Source: Brasenia schreberi (Eukaryota > Streptophyta > Magnoliopsida > Nymphaeales > Cabombaceae). From it: a stretch of 64,000 nt of DNA. Location: positions 11,414,501-11,478,500 of the forward strand of contig JAYKKT010000055.1 of NCBI GenBank assembly GCA_036023115.1. The letters are read 5' to 3'. The translations under genes and the position numbers were made by a program. Positions 10,928 through 24,600 of the stretch are shown here, one piece after another. Under the pieces are notes generated by a model, which did no database searches, was not told the origin of the DNA, and was given only the letters and a program-made list of their open reading frames with translations. Each line of letters starts with the position of its first letter. Positions within the stretch are counted from its first letter, which is position 1.

Positions 10928-13900
10928 ACTCCACCCATGTAAAGGATCACACCTGCATTGCCGGTCCCAAGCCCGGATAAAGGAGGAGGGTTGTGTTAGG
11001 ATTTCGATAGCCAGCATAAAACTTCGTTGGATTTTTATAACATGGATTACAAAAATTATGAGCATTGTTTTGGGGCGTCCCCGCCTAGCAACGTGCTGCA
11101 GAACCCGAATGCAGTAAGAAGTAAACAAGGGCCACTACATTTTCGCCCGAATCTAGTGAATCAATTGCAGAGGGGGTTCCCACATCATGGACGGGTGTGG
11201 GTAAAGAAGTTAGTCCCGCTATATTGTCGCCCGAATGTAGTGAATAATTTTCAGAGAGGTCCCCGCATTTTGATTATTGATGGATGCGGGGGGTAAGAAA
11301 GCTAGTCCTAGATAATAAGATTCGTAATGGTTCTTGGAATATTGGAACATTATCGGGTAAGCTAATGGAGGTGGTAGATACTATGATTCGGAGAAAGATT
11401 CATATTCTAAGTTTACAAGAGACAAAATGGGTTGGAGAAAAAGCAAAGGAGATAGAGGATACAGGTTTTAAATTATGGTACTCAGGTAAAGAAAATGTAC
11501 GAAACGGAGTTGGTATTATCATAACTAAAGATTTAAAGGAGAGTGTAGTAGACATACAACGATATGGTGACCGTATCATGACGTTGAAATTAGTGTTAGG
11601 AGCAGAGGTTTTGAATATAGTTTGTGTTTACGCACCCCAAGTAGGACTAGAAGATAGTATAAAGACAACTTTTTGGAAAGAGTTAGATAAGGTGTTTCAA
11701 AAGATTCCACAAAGGGAGATGATTTATTTAGGAGGAGATTTAAATGGACATGTCGGTAAAGAGGCATTAGGATATCAAGGGATTCATGGAAACTTTGGTT
11801 TTGGGGATATAAATGAGGAAGGTAGGGAGATTTTAAATTTTGCTATGGCATTTGATCTCTTCATAGTCAATACAATCTTCAAAAAACGAGATGAACATTT
11901 AATTACTTATAAGAGTGGCTTATCACAAACACAAATTGATTACTTTATTTGTAGGAAAAAAGATAGAGCGTGTTGTAAAGATTGTAAGGTAATTTCAAGA
12001 GAAAGCTTAACCTCCCAACATCGACTTTTAGTTACGGATTTACAAATAAAAAAATGGACAAAGAAGAAAAGAGTGCATCGAACTATTCAGACTAAATGGT
12101 GGAACCTCAAAAGCGAGAAAGAAGATATATTTAAACAAAAAGTCCTTCAAGGAGATGTTTCGAATTATGTTGGCACACAATGTGATATGTGGAACAATAT
12201 GGTTAAACATATTAGAAAAGCGGCGAAAGATGTGTTAGGGGTATCTAAGGGAGGTGTACCGGCACAAAAAGAAGCTTGGTGGTGGAGTGAAGTAGTACAA
12301 ACTAAAATCAAGGCACAGATGGCATGTTACAAATTACATTATGCCAAGAAAACTAGTGAAACTTTAGAAGCTTATAAGAAAGAAAGAAGGAAGCGAAAAA
12401 GGCCGTGAGTGAAACAAAAGCTAAAATTCGAGGACTTATATGAAAAACTCAACTCAAAAAAGGTTGAAAGAGATATTTTTAGGATAGCTAGGGCTAGAGA
12501 TAAGAAAACTAAAGATCTTAATTATGTTAGATGCATAAAAGACGAGGATGAAAAAATTTTAGTGGCATATGATGATATAAGAAATAGATGAAAAAACTAT
12601 TTTTATAATCTTTTTAATGAAAATAAAGATGTTAGTAATAGTTTAGGAGATTTACACATATGAACCACAATTTCTACCGATGTATTCAAAAGAATGAAGT
12701 CAAAGAGGCTCTTAAACAAATGAAGGGTGGTAAATCGATAGGACCAGATAGTATTCCTATAGAAGTTTGGAAAATACTAGGAGAAATAGGAATCACTTGG
12801 CCCACAAGACAATTTAATGAAATATGAAAAAACCAAAAGATGCCCGAGGAATGGAGAGCAAGTACACTTATAACCATATATAAGAATAAGGGAGACATTA
12901 AAAATTATGCGAATTATCGAGGTATCAAGTTAATGAGTCATACTATGAAATTATGGGAAAGAATTATCGAACGTAGGTTAAGACAAGTATCAAGTACAAC
13001 AGAGAACCAATTTGGATTCATGCCAGGCAGATCTACTATTGAAGCGATTCACCTTTTGAGACGACTTACGGAACATTTTAGAGCAAAAAAGAAAGACCTT
13101 CACATGATATTTATTGATATAGAAAAAGCTTATGATTGGGTACCGAGGGAGGTTCTTTGGAGAACTTTAGAAAAAGAGGTATCTCATTGACATATATTAA
13201 CCTTATAAGAGACATGTATGATGGTGCAAAAACATGTGTGAGAACTCATGAAGGAACGACAGACTTCTTTGAAGTTAATATTGGGTTACATCAAGGATCA
13301 ACTTTAAGTCCATACTTATTTATAATGGTGATAGATGAGTTAACAAAACATTTTCAAGATGAAGTACCTTGGTGTATGTTATTTGCAGATGACATTGTAT
13401 TAGTGGAGGAGTCTAAGGAAAAAGTTAATAGAAAATTGGAACTATGGAGAGAAACATTAGAAAGCAAAGGCCTCCGACTTAGTAGAACAAAGACGGAATA
13501 TATGGAATGTAAGTTTGATCATTTGGTTACTTCAGAGGACATAGAAATTAAAATTGGCACACATTGCATTCCCCAAAAGGAAACTTTTAAATATCTAGGG
13601 TTAATTTTTCAGAGTGATGGAAGAATTGATGGAGATGTTACGCATAGAATTAATGTTGGTTGGTTAAAATGGAGAGGGGCATCCGGTATTCTTTGTGATA
13701 AGAATATACCATTAAAATTAAAAGGTAAATATTATAGAGCAGCAATTAGGCCTGCCATGTTTTATGGTTATGAGTGTTGGGCAGTTAATCATCAACATGT
13801 ACAAAAGATGTCTCTGATAGAAATGAAGATGTTGAGATGGATGAGTGGTCATACAAGAAAAGACCGTATACATAATGAGGTTATTAGAAACAAATTAGGA

Positions 13901-14185
13901 TTGGCACCAATAGAGGATAAAATGAGAGAACATCGTTTAAGATGGTTTGGACATATAGAAAGAAGATCAAAAGAAGAACCTGCAAGAAGGTTAGAAAAAC
14001 TAAATTTGGAAAGTATTAAAAGAGGTAGAGGACGACCACAAAAGTGTTGAAAAGAAACAATAAAGAATGATCTAGCTTATTGGGAGTTAACTGCTAACAT
14101 GGCACACGATAGGGATTTGTGGAAACAAAGAATCCATATAGCCGACCCCATCTAGTATGGGAAAAGGCTTAGTTGTTGTTGTTGT
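10928..14185 (+). mobile_element. LINE copy C, full-length RTE element, decayed
   Basis: The only copy here with both the 5' leader and the (GTT)n 3' tail, 3258 bp, flanked by the 14-bp duplication ATTATGTCATTCCA (10914-10927 and 14186-14199). The endonuclease frame 11284-12408 is complete. Frameshifts or stops occur at about 12408, 12591, 12660, 12825 and 13185. The C-terminal part 13136-14050 includes FADD and GRGRPQKC, then a stop replaces the Trp codon of the next WKETI block. It sits in copia A pol; copia sequence resumes in phase after the duplication. Confidence 0.95.
11284..12408 (+). pseudogene. LINE C endonuclease frame
   Basis: 374 codons beginning in the leader: [66 protein letters not shown] and [18 protein letters not shown], the apurinic-like endonuclease of RTE elements. 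Ends at a frameshift in the lysine-rich linker (KKERRKRKRP). Confidence 0.9.
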
Positions 14186-14516
14186 ATTATGTCATTCCAT
14201 AGGACATCGTTAAAGGAGTATGGTGACTCTTTCATAGGATGAGCGTCATTCATTCCATTAAAGAAATATTCATTTTTAAAGAATTTGACATCTCTTGATA
14301 CATAGAGTTTGTCATTTTTATAATCATAGCATCTATATCCCTTCTTATTTATCCCATATCATAAGAAAATACATTTTATGGTACGAGAAGAAAGTTTATC
14401 ATCTTTGTTAGTATAAACAAAACATTTACATCCAAACAAAAAAGTCTAGATTAATTAGGAGAAAGTTGAAAGAGCTTTTCCACAGGGGACATGTTTTGTA
14501 AAACTGAATAGGGCAT

Positions 14517-15173
14517 TCAGTTAATTAGGTAAACATAAATCATAATGGCTTCGGCCCATAAATTTTTAGGAACACCACTAAACAATAACAACATTCTTCT
14601 GGTTTCCAAAATTTGGCGATATTTACGTTTCGAAATGCCATTTTGTTGAGGAGTTTTAGTGCACAATCTCAAAGTTTTCAAGATAGTTTTTAAATTCTTT
14701 GTACATAAACTCTTCTCTCGAGTCGGATAAAAAAACTTAATTTCAAAATCAAATTGATTTTTTGCAAGATTGTGAAATATCACAAAATTTTGAAAAACAT
14801 CAGATTTGGCCTTTAAAAGATAGGCCCATGTATATCTAGTGAAATCATCTATAAAAATAACATAGTAGGAGATCCCTCCTTTAGATAAAATAGGTACCGA
14901 TCCCATTACATCCGAGTGAATAATCTCAAATGATTTTGTGGAGATATGCATTTTGTTTAAAAAGAGTAGATATTGCATTTTGCCAAGTACACAATTTTTG
15001 CAAGAAAAGTTTTTAATATTATTTATTTCAAGAGGACATTTATACAACTTTTGAATATTAAGATGTCCTAATCTTTTATGCCATAGAAGAGCATCACTAG
15101 TCAAAACATTAGCATATCCTATACTATATAGGTAGTCCATAATATAAAATTTCCTCTCTATGGCCATGACCAA
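14517..15173 (-). pseudogene. Copia A GAG-pre-integrase and integrase remnant
   Basis: Reads LWHKRLGHLNIQKLYKCPLE, the zinc-binding CKNCVLGK, then integrase core HSDVMGSVPI and YYVIFIDDFTRYTWAYLLK. The expected third catalytic residue, normally in an NGxAERKHRHI-like motif, is NGISKRKYRQ here (Glu to Lys), and the second Asp region is scrambled. The enzyme would be inactive. Confidence 0.85.
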
Positions 15174-16430
15174 TCACCTTCTTCGAGAGGCAATCTTATA
15201 CAATACATCCCATGAATTAAAAAGTTATAACACAATTTGTATCCGAAATTTGAGATACGCAAAGTAAGTTCAAATTTAGTTTTGGAACAACACTAATTTT
15301 AGAAACTTCAAAAATTTTGTTCTATAAGTTACCAATTTTAATAACATTTAATTATGTTATATCTGGGTATAAACATATGATAAAAGTTTTCATATTTTCA
15401 TTACAAGTCATATGAGATCAGGCACCAGAATCAAGAATCCAAGAAACTGTACCTTGAACTTGTTAGTTGAAGAAGAACAAATCACATCTATTATTGCTTT
15501 GTTTTTCATTTGAGCTTAAGTCTTTTTATCTTTTCTTCGAGTGCAACGATAGATGATGAAACTTGTTCTTCTACTAATGTCACATTTCTTTTTAACTTTG
15601 GGTAATTTGACCTTATATGTCCGGCCTCTCTACCATGGTGGCAAATAATGTATTTTCTTCTTTCTTCACTTTTGAAATGAGGAGGTCAGTAAGCTTTCAT
15701 AATTGCTCCGGGTTTTGATGCGACCAAAGCGGTGTCTCTTTGAAGTCTAACTTCATTCATTCTTGTTTCTGTCATTTGGAGATCGGTAAGAATCTATTTT
15801 TTTGGAAAGAAATGTTTTCTGTGAATAAGAGATGATCTTACCCATTCATACTCTTTCCGGAGACTTTTTAGAAATTTGTATACAAAATCCTCGTTTTCTT
15901 CACATTGTCTCCCACTAAGACATTATGTACATTTCTTTTTGTAACTATATAATTGGTTTCAAACATTACATTATTCTCCAAAAAATTCATTTACACCTTT
16001 ATCTCCTTGTTTAAGTGAGACAATTTGTCTCTTAATGCCATCCTATGAGCCACATCGCTTTGAACATGAGATTTTTTTAAATATTTCCATGTTTCTTTAG
16101 CATTGGTAAAATCGATCAAAATGTCCCTAGTATGCTCATTTACATTATTCATGAGCAATTATAAGATTGTTCTATGACCTCTTTTATAAGTGTGGCTCTG
16201 ATAGAGGGTTCTACCTTCGAAACACTTACATAGCCCCATAATTTTTTGAAATATAGGTAATTTTTCATAGATTAAGCATATGTCTTGTAGTTTGGAGTGT
16301 TAGACGAAAGTTGAATCCTCTTTATCATCTATATTTGAAGGAGAAAAAGAAACTAAAGAGGTAAACTTACAAAATACGATTGGCATGCTTCTCGAGGCGA
16401 TGAATAATATTCTCACGATCGCAAAATGGG
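15174..16430 (-). pseudogene. Copia A gag and protease remnants
   Basis: Shattered reading frames on the minus strand. Gag-like pieces such as TWKYLKKSHVQSDVAHRMAL, a degenerate zinc knuckle (ICHHGREAGHIRSNY) and WILDSGA followed by SHMTC can be read between stops. Confidence 0.7.
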
Positions 16431-16440
16431 TCTGATACCA

Positions 16441-16778
16441 TGTAATGAAGACGATGCTTTAATGTAACAGCGGAAGTTTGATGAATATCACCTCAAAATA
16501 TCACTCGCAAAAGCCTTAGAAAAAAGGTTAAAATAAAGTGTATGCAACAAAGGCATAATATATTAAAAATATATTATTTAGCCACAAAAGGCTTGAAATA
16601 AAAGTATGTAGAAGAGGGATATTTATAGAGTACATGAGAAAGAGAGAGAAAAAGAAGACAAGAGGAAAGAAGTGAGAAGAGGGGACTCAGAGGGGGCAGG
16701 AGAAGGGGCAAGCAGCACCTTGCCAGTGCCCACCGGCTACCCAAGTAGTCATTGGCTATGCTCCAGCCTCTTTTAACA
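16441..16778 (-). repeat. 5' LTR of copia A
   Basis: Second LTR copy. TGGTATCAGA, the plant tRNA-Met primer site, follows its CATTACA end directly at 16431-16440. Confidence 0.9.
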
Positions 16779-16936
16779 TTGTCTACTAATTCATTGTATA
16801 CAAGAGTGTTATTTATAGAGAAGTAGAGCAGAAAGAGGAGCAACACCAAGATGTGAGAGCCGTTGGATCCCCTTAAGGCCCTGATGGCCCAGGTGGCTCT
16901 TGTGGCCCTCGTGGCCCCACTGTCCCTTCTTAACAC

Positions 16937-17724
16937 TCGTCACTTAGTGAGTCAATTGAGCAAGTGTTTGTCAACTTCTAACTTTTCTTACAAAACTCAT
17001 TCATTTAATGTTAATCAACGGAATAAATTCATCATAATATCAACAGTAAAATAGAAACAATGTAACAGAAATTATTCTTCATGTCATTACTAAATAATTA
17101 AGCAATTTCAATGCAAAGAGTTCCCGCCTCTGAACTTCTCAAATAGAAAGGCACAAGATATTGTGAGGGGAAACCTGTGGAGATTAACAGATCTAAGAAA
17201 TTACTAGCGGAAGCATTTTAGCAACAAAATTTGGTGATTTCTCCTATTCATTCTTTTTCTAAGCCCCCTTCTTAGGTCTGCTTCTCCCTGATCAGATGGC
17301 ATTGCAATTCTTCTAATCCATAACTTTGACACAAAAGATGACCAAAGTTCAATTATTTTTTTTGGAGAGTAATATGACATGCTAACAGACTATATGAGGA
17401 TTACGCACTCCACCGAGAACCTGAATGGAATCCACTTCCCTTTTCAAGTATCCCGGTTATTAAAACCTAAATAGTTGCAATTATCCAACAATATCAAAAC
17501 TATGATTGCCATTCCTGCTAAAAGGAGATCCATTAAGCGAACTTTTCAGGATTAGATGTAAATTTCATGACCATAAATATTTCAAATTCAATTCTCTTGC
17601 TAGAGAAATACAAGATTGTGAGACCATTTTCAGAGGACAAAAAGGAAATGCACATGCATGTACGCATGAAACCATGCACCTATAGACAAGAAAACTGTGG
17701 AAGGAAAAAGAATACAGTATGTAC
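16937..17724. other. Intron 17 sequence next to exon 17
   Basis: AT-rich sequence, no repeats or coding recognised. Confidence 0.4.
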
Positions 17725-17796
17725 CTCCTCTACTATACGATAGACTTCAACAATTGAACTCCCATGGCGCTGTTGCTGTGAAATGGGTTCCCACTT
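17725..17796 (-). CDS. PATROL1: PATROL1-like exon 17, last exon found
   Basis: 24 codons, GCAG acceptor and GTACAT donor. Encodes [20 protein letters not shown] and IVEE. The next expected family block (TVDQFFALKVP type) was not found to the left, so at least one further exon lies outside the window. Confidence 0.93.
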
Positions 17797-18600
17797 CTGC
17801 AAATACCCTAACAAACATTAGCTAGAAGAAGAAAGTACAAGTGCAAGAGAAGCAAATCAGTATATTAATGTGAAACAAGCATTCCACAGCCTTATAAGGC
17901 CTTGGCCTTCACTGCAAGAAGCAATAAAAAAAGTACATCCACGGAACCAATACAAACAGGGCAACACTTTGGTGGTCGTAAATTTTTCAAATGCAATTTG
18001 TTTCAAAGCCTTGAACCATGTACACAACTGATCAATAAGTTTCAGCAAAGAACGGTTGCATAAGAGGTCTCAACAATATGTAAGATGATACCCTAAGCTT
18101 TCTTTTCTTCACTAAGCTGTCTTGAATCTCTTGATGAAGATACAAATGCGTCAGCACGACAAACACAAACAGATAATTACATGACTTGTAAAGAATCCAG
18201 AGGCATAAAATAAGCAAGTAGCAAACACATGCTTCTCACTATGGATATGCACTATAGCTTAGTATTCAAAAGTAATGAACTTGAGAGATAAGAAGGCAAT
18301 TCCTTGACAAACATATTATTACTTTCTTGTGGCAACCATAATCAAACAATAAAAGTACATTTATTATGAAGTTACAAGCACAAGAATGCCATGCAAAATG
18401 TACTCTTATACACTTCAGGCAACTGTTTATGCCAGACTAATGGTAACTGCCACAGGCATAATGTTCCTTATCTCAAGATGGTCAGAGGGTTGCTGCGAGG
18501 ACAAATCGCACAATTGGAAATCGGAACCCAACCTGTCTGAGTCAGACCTTTGATTGTTTATCTTCTTTCCTTTCTGCTGACATAGCGTTTGATAAGGAAG

Positions 18601-18651
<51 letters not shown>

Positions 18652-21600
18652 CACTTCAAACCATTGATTCCATCATTAGGAAATATGTAATATTACCTCT
18701 TGCTGTATCGCTCGCTCAACCCATCCTAAAAGCCTTCCCATTTGTGAGTTCACCCAACGCATCACTAGCATTCCTGATACTGTTTCAACCTTCAGGTTCA
18801 CAAAAACAGAACCAGCAAAGGAGTAGGTTAGAAGGGATGCTATACTGCCACGATTAGAACCATAAACAATGCAAACATCTAGAGAAACACTGAATGTGAA
18901 TCATCAAAAGAGAAGACCAAAATAAGGACTTACAGAATATGATTACACGCATCCAAACACATGAATCTTACTTGGGTAACAAGAAGACAAATTCAAATTA
19001 TCCAATTTTCTTCCTAGTGAAAAAACAAAAGATAGAATTTGGCCTGATTATCTTACATCAATTTTGTCAAGATCACAGGTCCTACCTAAGATCTCATGAG
19101 GTTCTTAGGATCAAGAATTGTCGGATCAAATTGGGATCTTCATATCCTCTCCCATTATTTAATTAATTTTTTTTAACAGAAAAAAATCCTATTTAATAAA
19201 ATCGATTCACAAGGTACAAAAAATGAGATAATTCTTTTTCTAAGAAAAAAGTAGTAAAGTATAATAAAATTATAGAATTAGCGTTTACCACATGGAGTCT
19301 GGTCTCCAATAGTAAAGAACTGCAGGTCCAGCATAGTGAAAACTAAATAAAGGCGGTGATTTTGGTAAGATGCAACAGGTGGGGAAATTAGCAAAAGGCA
19401 GACAGCCTTAGGTTTTCTGTTTAGTTTATGTTAGGTTGTATGATCTTTAGGATCATGGGATGCTAAACATCCTAAGATCTTACAAATTGGGACCATAGTA
19501 TCAGGAACATTCAGCCTTGAGAGGATCACAAGAGCATTGGATTTTGGATCCCAATCAAGATCCTGACAAACATGCTTGCAACTTCAAAAGCAAAGTTGAC
19601 ATCCACTAGCATAACATTATGTACATCAACTTATAAGGACTAAAGCATGCAGGATATTTAACCAAATAAGATCTATTGCTCGGTCTCTTGAATGGAGATG
19701 GAGTAGCCTCATCAGCGATACCCCCCCCCCCCCTCTCCTCTCTAACACAGACATAAATACATACGTACATAATCAAATACATAAATGCATATATGAACAT
19801 TACATGTAGACGTACATATAAATACATACATATATGTGTGTGTAAGAGAGAGATACACGCTCATGGAGAGAGATACAAGCACATTTTAGGGATGGACTAA
19901 GAATTTTTTATACCATTCAATCTAGTGATCAGGATTCAGATGGCATTTTCCAATGCTATTTTTTGATGAATCCTGCACTGTTCATCTTTATGTTTATCTG
20001 ATTCTTGAATATACTAAAATATTAACTTCCAGCATGAAAGCAAAAGAACCGGTAAGATATTAATCAATATACGTTAAGATGTAATAGAATCGGTTGGGTC
20101 AATAGAGCCCAACTTTGCCGACTTCGAGGATCGGGCCAATGTGGCCTGGTCACTAGGATCAAAACAAGTCCTCCAATGACTAGTTGGACAGCTGTTGGAG
20201 AGTCCAATGGCTATCCAACTAGACATTGGAGTGTAAGTCTCTTATAAGGTTAATATATGTCAATGGGATACCTCTTTTTTCCAAAGTTCTCCAAAGAACC
20301 TCCCTCGATACCCTATCATAAGCTTTTTCTAGATCAATAAATATCATGTGAAGATCTTTCTTTTTTGCTCTATAATGTTCCATAAGACGTCTCAAAAGGT
20401 GAATCGCTTCAATAGTAGATCTCCCTAGCATGAATCCAAATTGGTTCTCTATTGTACTTTATACTTGCCTTAACCTACGTTCGACAATTATTTCACACAA
20501 TTTCATAGTATGGCTCATTAACTTGATACCTCGATAATTCGCACAATTTTGAATGTCTCCCTTGTTCTTATATATGGGTATATGTGTACTTGCTCTCCAT
20601 TCCTCGGGCATCTTTTGGTTTTTTCATATTTCATTAAATAGTCTTGTAAGCCAAGTGATTCCTATTTCTCCTAGTATTTTCCAAACTTCTAAAGGAATAT
20701 TATATGGTCCTACCGATTTACCACCCTTCATATGTTTAACAACCTCTTTGACTTCATTCTTTTGAATAAGTCAGTAGAAATTGTGGTTTATATACTTTTC
20801 TGATTTGGCTAACTCTCCTAAGCTAATACTAACATCTTTATTTTTATTAAAAAGATTATAAAAATAGTTTTTCCATCTATTTCTTATATCATCATTTGCC
20901 ACTAGAATTTTTTCATATTCGTCTTTTATGCATCTAACATAATTAAGATCTTTAGTTTTATTATCTCTAGTCCTAGCTATCCTAAAACTATCTCTTTCAC
21001 CCTCTTTTGAGTTGAGTTTTTTATATAAGTCCTCTCAAATTTTAGCTTTTGCTTCACTCACGGCCTTTTTCGCTTCCTTCTTTGCTTTCTTCTAAGCCTC
21101 TAAAGTTTCACTAGTTTTCTTAGCATAATGTAATTTGTACCACGCCCTCTTTGCCTTGATTTTGTTTTGCACTACTTCACTCCACCACCAAGCTTCTTTT
21201 TCTGCAGGTACACCTCCCTTAGATACACCTAACACATCTTTCGCCACTTTCCTAATATGTATAGCCATATTATTCCACATATCACAGGATGTCCCAACAT
21301 AATTCCAAACATCTCCTTGAAGGACTTTCTATTTAAATATATCTTCTTTCTCACTTTTGAGGTTCCACCATTTAGTATGAATAGCTCGATGCACTCTTTT
21401 CTTCTTTGTCCATTTTTCTATTTGTAAATTCATAACTAAAAGTCGATGTTGGGTGGTTAAGCTTTCTCCTAGAATTACCTTGCAATCTTTACAACACGCT
21501 CTATCTTTTTTTCTACAAATAAAGTAATCAATTTGTGTTTATGATAAGCCACTCTTATAAGTAATTAAATGTTCATCTCGCTTTTTGAAGATTGTATTGA

Positions 21601-24600
21601 CTATAAAGAGATCAAATAACATAGCAAAATTTAAAATCTCCCTACCTTCCTCATTTATATCCCCAAAACCAAAGTTTCCATGAATACCTTGATATCCTAA
21701 TGCCTCTTTACCGACATGTCCATTTAAGTCTCCTCCTAAACAAATCATCTCCCTTCATGAAATCTTTTGAATCACCTTACCTAACTCTTCCCAAAAAGTT
21801 GTCTTTATACTATCTTCTAGTCCTACTTGGGGTGCGTAAGCACAAACTATATTCAAAACCTCTGCTCCTAACACTAGTTTCAACGTCATGATTCGGTCAC
21901 CATATCGTTGTATGTCTACTACACTATCCTTTAAATCTTTATTTATGATAATACCAACTACGTTTCGAGCCTTTTTTTTACATGAGTACCATAATTTAAA
22001 ACCTATCCTCTATCTCCTTTGCTTTTTCTCCAACCCATTTTGTCTCTTATAAATATAGAATATGAATCTTTCTCTGCATCATAGTATCTACCACCTCCAT
22101 TAGCTTACCGGATAATGTTCCGATATTCCAAGAACCAATACGAATCTTATTATCTAGGACTAGCTTTCTTACCTCCCGCATCCGTCTATGTTCAAAATGC
22201 AGAGACCCTCTCTGAAAATTATTCACTACATTCAGATGGCAATGTAGCGGGACTAACTTCTTTACCCACACCCGTCCATGATATAGGAATCCTCTCTACA
22301 ATTGATTCACTACATTCGGGCGAAAATATAGTGGCTCTTGCTTACTTATTACTGCATTCGAGCTCTGCAGCACGTCACTAGACAGAGACCTATGTTATCA
22401 ATAGCGCGCTATAGCGCCCGCTATAGCGCGCTATAGTGTTTTAGCAGGTCTAAAAACGCTATAGCGGGCAACTCTTAGCGGGCAACCCGTCATGGCCGCT
22501 ATAGCGCCACTAACAGCGCTATAGCGGTCCACTATATCACTGTTAGCGAACAATGCTTTTAATACATGTTGGATTGAGTCGTTCCAATTGGATCAATCCG
22601 ATCCAAATATAATAAAAGGTCAGGCGAGGGTTAATCTCTCTCTCCCGCCTCTCGCCGCTGCTCCCCGCCATCACCCTCACTCTCGCCGTTGCTCTCTGCC
22701 ACCACTCCCACAGACACCAGGTACGTTGTTTTCTCTCTCTCCTGCCTCTCCCTCTTTCGCCTCTCGCCATCTCTCACTCCCGTGACCTGCCTCTCACCGT
22801 TGCTCTCCGCCACCACCCTCACTCTCGTCGTTGCTCTCCGCCACCACCTCATGGACAGGAGGTACGTTGTTTTTCTCTTCTCTCTCCACTTGGCAAAAAG
22901 AGTGTCATTTGCATTAGCTAGGAACAGATCCTTCGCTCGAGGGTTTGATAAATCTTTGATGTTTTTCTAGTAAAATTATCTGTTATTATTAATGTTCAAC
23001 TCAGTCGTAGTTCTCTAGGGTTTTGGCCTTTCTTAACTATTGTTTTTCCATAAAAAAACTTCTCTTGTGCTATGCGCCAAGGCACACCATTTATTTGGTT
23101 ACTATATGGACTTTTCTTTGGTACTAATTTTAATTTCTTTTGCATTTCACTCTATTTAAATCAAGTTATTGTAATAGTTGAGGCAGATCCTGAGGTTATG
23201 TGTGAAGAACGTGTCCAACATGTTGTTGAAGAGAAATTTTTTGATTCAGCAATATCCGTTTGTGAGCCTACCTTGGAGTTGATTAGCATATATATCTCCT
23301 CTCATCCTGACGTTGGTACAAAGGTGAGTTGCTTCTCCAATGACACTTTGAACGTGTGTTAGTACTTATTCCCCATTACCTTTATTGCTGAATTCATGTG
23401 CAGTATTTTGAAAAAGTTGTTGAGCAAATGAAGGATACTGGAGTTAGTGTATGTAAGCGTGCCATTAAAATTATCCAGGATATATGTGTCTCCAATCCTC
23501 ACCTTGGTGAAAGTATGTCTACAAATTATCAGTCGTATTAATGATGATAAATCAGGTGTACAGGTACATTTTGGGAAAGCTACCAGAATTTTCTGTGGTT
23601 TACGTGATTATTTTGGGGAACAAATGCTATCCCTATGAGTGGCCTTAATTGTTGGACTTCAATAGTCAGTTGTAGTACCTTTTGTACAGTGCACACAAAT
23701 TGTGCATTTAGTTTAATTGCCCACAGATCCATGTTTATGTCTTTGTCATCTGCATGTCATCCTTCTGTCAATCAACACTGTCATTTGTCCTCTTGTTTGG
23801 CATTCTAACCTGAACTTTGTTTTGCAGGATCTTATTTGTAGGATATTTTATGAGTTGTCGTTCGAAGAACCATCTAGTGTCCCGACACAGTATGTAGGGG
23901 ACTATAGTTATGTGCCCCATGAGATAGCAAAGAAAATAGAGCAAATTGTTCATGTTGAGGAAAATGTCAAATCATCAACCCGTGGTTACTCTTATAGTGC
24001 AAGTGATGCACTTGGATCTATCATTCTTGCATATATTTTTACAAAATGCTACAGTTTTGGGATTTCCCCAATTCTGCATTGCTTTTAACAATATCCAAAC
24101 TAAGGTTCATTCTTTGCTATTGCCATTTCTTTGGGTGCTTTGCAAATTTTTTTTTAAGAAGTAGCTCTACACGTAAATTTTAGTTCTAATAGACTGTTTA
24201 ACCTTTTGGCCTAGGCTTCTTCATCCTTGCTATTCTGGTCAGTGTTCTTTTGTTTTGTTTTGCTTCTCAGGTGTCTTTGCACATTATCTAGAATATCTAG
24301 CAGGGGTGCAATTTTAGTTATGCCTCTTATTAAGAGGTTCTTCAAAGTTCAAACATTTGGATGTCAACAAAGGTATTATTGGAGCAGATAATGAGCAGGT
24401 TTGCTCCCTTCTCTTTAATTCGTTCTTTGTTCATGGCTATCCTATTACTCAAATTTTTAATCAATATGGCATGTAATTTTGTAGTTTAACATCTGTTCAA
24501 TTCTTCTACTTGTGCGAGTATCAATATCCACAGGATCTTAATGTGAAAAGAAACAATAAGGAAACTTCGATTTCAAGAAAGGCGATATGATTATACTTTC

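Larger units (their letters stand above)
4906..16778 (-). mobile_element. Copia A: near-complete but decayed Ty1/copia retrotransposon with nested LINEs
   Basis: Both LTRs, primer site, polypurine tract and pol parts are present in the right order on the minus strand: 5' LTR 16441-16778, primer site 16431-16440, gag remnants about 15450-16420, a degenerate zinc knuckle near 15620, a protease WILDSGA near 15440, GAG-pre-integrase and integrase 14517-15173, reverse transcriptase 9740-10860, RNase H 5244-5575, 3' LTR 4906-5229. Three insertions interrupt it: LINE A' carrying LINE B (5576-9420), a 107-bp fragment (10046-10153) and LINE C (10928-14185). Many stop codons show that it is dead. Confidence 0.9.
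4776..16936 (-). repeat. LTR of copia O, split by the insertion of copia A
   Basis: On the minus strand the LTR runs from TGTTAAGAAGGG (16936) to 16784, continues from 4905, and ends TTTTCTAACA at 4776. It is followed by TGCTATTAGAGC, a degenerate tRNA-Met primer binding site. The two parts total about 283 bp. Copia A sits between them with near-identical 5-bp flanks TTGTA (4901-4905) and TTGTC (16779-16783). The body of copia O to the left is not clearly readable. Confidence 0.65.

Noticed and set aside
22543..22970. Several overlapping Ser/Pro- or Arg-rich frames in the TIR element
   Set aside because: CT-rich repetitive stretch; open on both strands, no domain, no link to the SCC2 frame.
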